Source of the DNA: Podila epigama
Lineage: Eukaryota > Mortierellomycota > Mortierellomycetes > Mortierellales > Mortierellaceae
Reading direction: 5' to 3'
Assembly: GCA_015679605.1 (NCBI GenBank)
Contig: JAAAVE010000055.1
Location: forward strand, 22,210-34,316
Length of the DNA stretch: 12,107 bases
In this document: in pieces, positions 10,401-12,107 of the stretch
Position numbering within the stretch: position 1 is the first letter of the stretch
How the letters are laid out: each line of letters starts with the position of its first letter
Made by a program: the position numbers and the translations under genes
The notes under the pieces: generated by a model
The model's input: only the letters and a program-made list of their open reading frames with translations
The model's database searches: none
What the model was told of the DNA's origin: nothing

Positions 10401-11442
10401 GTAAAAGTATCAAGGAAGAAAAAAAATAATATCTCAAGTCAATGTTCGAAAATAGAAGACTTACACCACATAAAAAGATAACGCCAACGTTGTAATTGCC
10501 ATGACTATATCGAGCGGTGAATGAAAGACCGAGGATCCGTGCAATGGCCATGATCGCAAGCGAGTTTGGGATCCGGCTCCAGTCCCACGACCATGTCGAC
10601 GAGCCATCCTCAATAGGCACCATAGCCACCAAACACGTAAACCCGACAAGCGCCAAAAAGTCGATCCAGCAAATGATCCGTGTCAACCGCGCACGTTTCC
10701 CCTTGAGCAAGAAATCCTGCCCTGCACTCCCAAAGTACGATAGCTCGTCATCATCTGGGTCATCATTTATTTCATGTGGCAGTGTCGTTGGGTTGTTGTC
10801 AATCGTGTAAAGCGAATTCAAATCCGATGTGGACTCTTGCAGGCGAGATGGCAGCTGCAGGAACGACTCGTGCATTGTTGTCGCTCGAGGGCGCATTGAA
10901 CCGTTTCCTGTCTGGGCAATATGACGCCCATTTTCCCCCTGCACCCCTGAGATTGTTCTTGTCCCTGTTCCTGTCCCTGTTCCTGTCCCTGCTCCTGAAC
11001 GAGTTAATGACCCTCCTCCTTCTCCAAAGGAGAAACTCCGTACAGCACGACGCTCATAACTTGACGGTTGGATATAGTTGTAGTGTGGGGTATGATTTCC
11101 GATATTCGTAAAATAGTTGCTCCTCTGACTGCCGTTGCTGTTATTTCTAAATATCCCAGCGCTCCCTGGACCTTGGGATATACGGGTCGAATAGTCGTTG
11201 GCTCCAAGAAAACTTGAGGAGGAGGTCGAGTTTCGGAAGGAGAAGGATGAAGTGCTTGATGGGAAGGGTTGATGTTCTTGGATCAATGGCGATTGTTGAT
11301 ATTGAGATCCTTTGAAGTGGGACTCTTGTTGTTGATGTTGCTGCTGCTGATGTTGTTGTTGACGATGGGAAAAACTGCCGATACGACGAGGTATCTGATG
11401 GCTACGGACCTGTGGACTCGTATCAGCAGATGTAACAACCAT
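1440..11442 (-). CDS. Very long predicted protein: N-terminal multi-helix membrane module, disordered linker, C-terminal IML2/TTC39 domain (9 exons)
   Basis: Exons in transcript order are 11442-10465, 10356-8583, 8471-5494, 5409-5290, 5178-4299, 4193-3181, 3062-2895, 2779-2600 and 2474-1440. They total 9126 nt, or 3041 residues, and every junction keeps frame. The eight introns are 84-125 nt, start GT and end AG. The start at 11442 has A at -3 and G at +4, with an in-frame TAA 36 nt upstream (11476-11478). The modules are a Q/S/G-rich tail (1-250), about four membrane helices (257-370), a disordered linker (371 to about 1874), an IML2/TTC39 domain (about 1875-2849) and a low-complexity tail with an Ala run. 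Relatives of the C-terminal domain include yeast Iml2, linked to clearance of inclusion bodies, and the animal TTC39 proteins. The weak point is the junction at 8472-8582. Without it there would be two genes, about 8560-11442 and 1440-8484. The function of the whole is unknown. Confidence 0.62.
1742..1765 (-). repeat. GCC/GGC triplet repeat encoding a poly-alanine run
   Basis: About seven CGG/GCC triplets in tandem encode seven alanines in the disordered C-terminal tail of the minus-strand protein. The pure repeat is likely to vary in length between strains. Confidence 0.9.
3715..3741 (-). repeat. CAG/CAA repeat encoding nine glutamines inside the IML2/TTC39 domain
   Basis: Nine consecutive glutamine codons (mixed CAG and CAA) lie in the second insertion of the domain. 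They sit between a basic stretch (RRKTRNRKG) and an acidic stretch. The mixed codons suggest a tolerated homopeptide that is not freshly expanding. Confidence 0.9.
5211..5226. repeat. 16-base T homopolymer within an intron
   Basis: A run of 16 T on the + strand lies in the 5179-5289 intron of the minus-strand gene. With the A14 run at 745-758 it shows that long A/T homopolymers are tolerated in introns here. Confidence 0.95.
8472..8582 (-). other. Predicted 111-nt intron joining the membrane half to the IML2/TTC39 half
   Basis: On the minus strand the donor is GAGG|GTGAGT and the acceptor is AATGTAG|AATC. A pyrimidine-rich CTCTCTCTAATTGC stretch lies about 20 nt before the acceptor, with a possible CTAAT branch point. 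The upstream exon ends in phase 1 and the downstream exon supplies the missing two bases (G|AA = Glu), so the frame is kept. Its length sits inside the 84-125 nt range of the other introns of this gene. The alternative start ATG at 8484-8482 falls inside this intron and has T at -3, a poor start context. Confidence 0.6.
9842..9871 (-). repeat. Six-base tandem repeat (CCACTA on + strand) encoding Ser-Gly dipeptides
   Basis: About five near-perfect CCACTA units on the + strand encode alternating Ser and Gly in the linker, directly after a serine/aspartate-rich segment. Confidence 0.85.
10225..10692 (-). other. Membrane module of the N-terminal half (about four hydrophobic helices, family not recognised)
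   Basis: Residues 251-370 of the joined protein hold hydrophobic segments at about 257-276 (CWIDFLALVGFTCLVAM), 291-309 (weaker), 317-340 and 344-370. Basic residues (KGKRARLTR) come just before the first helix. The third helix spans the intron at 10357-10464 (GTAAGT donor, phase 0), and its continuity across the junction supports that splice. After the last helix comes an S/R-rich segment with RESRYMGS, then acidic runs. There is no signal peptide, because the hydrophobic stretch starts about 250 residues in. I do not recognise the family. If the join at 8472-8582 is not used, this is a separate gene ending at the stop at 8560-8562, with a product of about 924 residues. Confidence 0.6.
10955..10998 (-). 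repeat. Minisatellite encoding Gly-Thr dipeptides in the N-terminal tail
   Basis: Repeats of about 12 bases (GTTCCTGTCCCT on the + strand), themselves two diverged 6-base units, encode an AGTGTGTGTGTRT run at residues about 151-163, before the membrane module. Confidence 0.85.
11320..11375 (-). repeat. CAA/CAG-rich stretch encoding a Gln/His run near the N terminus
   Basis: Clusters of three to four glutamines separated by histidines lie at residues about 28-39 (QQQHQQQQHQQQ). The segment is low complexity, with no domain recognised. Confidence 0.8.
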
Positions 11443-12107
11443 GCTTACACTCGTTATGTAGAGGGCGCTTTTTTTTTAGTCGTCTGAGTGAAAAAGGAAC
11501 GAAATGATAGGGCTAGTGATGTGGAGAAAGATGGTTTTTTTTTTTGCAAACACCCGCAACAAAAAAGAAAAATATGCAAACGTACGAAGGGGAAGTGTGG
11601 ATGTGGTGCGTGTGTACAAAATGGAAGGAATACTGGTATAGACCAGGTGCTCGGTAAAGTGGAGGGAAGAATGAAAAGTTGGGCAAAGTAAAGTACTGTA
11701 CAAAAGAAAGAAAGTATGTGAAAAAGAAAAGAACTTTAGCAAAAACTCTCGCTTTGGGCAAAGGTTTTGTTTTTTTTGGGTTCCTGTGTGTGTTCTCACT
11801 GTGCCCAACAGGACGGCTGCGAAGCATGCATGGGATGCAGTCGAATAAGCAGAGAATAAAGTCGAGTCCACCTGACGTGCTGACCACCAGGGTAAAAAAA
11901 AAAAGGGGGGTGTGTGTTGGTGGTGGTGAAGTCGTCTTTCTTTTTGGAAAAGGAGAGCGCTGCGTGGCCATCGGATGACCTGTGCGTGCATGTACACAAA
12001 ATAGACATTGACGCAAAAACAAAAAAAAAGGGTTGCTTCACCATGTTCTCATTTAATTAAGGGTTGTACTGACACGAGGTTGATGACATTGTCATTTCAG
12101 GGAAATC
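11443..12107 (-). promoter_or_regulatory. Presumed promoter and 5' leader of the minus-strand gene
   Basis: This 665-nt stretch has no convincing gene. On the minus strand it is pyrimidine-rich, notably around 11703-11733 and 11536-11545, as fungal core promoters and leaders often are. I see no clear TATA or CCAAT box. A TTAATTAA palindrome lies at 12052-12059 and an inverted repeat at 12083-12095. Long open frames here translate to F/S/T/H-rich sequence with no domain and are probably not genes. A leader intron cannot be excluded, because a GTAAGC sits just before the start codon. Confidence 0.45.

Noticed and set aside
11476-11997. 173-residue open frame on the minus strand just upstream of the large gene, in the same frame
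   Set aside because: It is rich in F, S, T and H, as expected from pyrimidine-rich leader DNA, has no domain, and ends with TAA 36 nt before the likely start codon.

Overview
The window looks like nuclear DNA of a filamentous fungus, most likely an early-diverging one of the Mortierella type. The reasons are short introns of about 84-171 nt with GTAAGT-like donors, T-rich introns with long A/T homopolymers, a CT-rich leader before a start codon, AATAAA-type poly(A) signals, and long disordered serine/glutamine-rich stretches in the proteins. The Mortierella placement is an inference from sequence style only. I see no prokaryotic operon, CRISPR array, rRNA or tRNA gene, or transposon.

Left end (1-1440, + strand): a compact three-exon gene encodes a 220-residue, six-helix membrane protein of the GPR1/FUN34/YaaH (Ato, acetate transporter) family. 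It has a TATA-type promoter with stress-element-like motifs and an AATAAA signal. It runs tail to tail into the minus-strand gene, and the two poly(A) signals appear to cross over.

Rest of the window (1440-11442, - strand): every exon can be joined in one phase-consistent reading frame of nine exons, predicting a single protein of about 3041 residues. From the N terminus it has a Q/S-rich tail, an unrecognised membrane module of about four helices, about 1500 residues of low-complexity linker, and a C-terminal IML2/TTC39 tetratricopeptide-like domain with long insertions. The linker holds acidic, T/E-rich, Gly/Val-rich and Pro/Met/Gln-rich tracts plus one helical island. The join between the membrane half and the IML2/TTC39 half depends on the intron at 8472-8582. 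If that intron is not used, these are two genes only about 75 nt apart, which leaves no room for a terminator and promoter. I favour the single-gene model but have not proved it, so the two halves are also described separately.

Right end (11443-12107): presumed promoter and 5' leader of the minus-strand gene, with pyrimidine-rich tracts and no convincing gene.

The two genes need not be functionally linked. One is a plasma-membrane transporter for small carboxylates. The other is a membrane-anchored TPR-type protein whose C-terminal relatives are tied to mitochondria, lipid homeostasis and clearance of protein inclusions.
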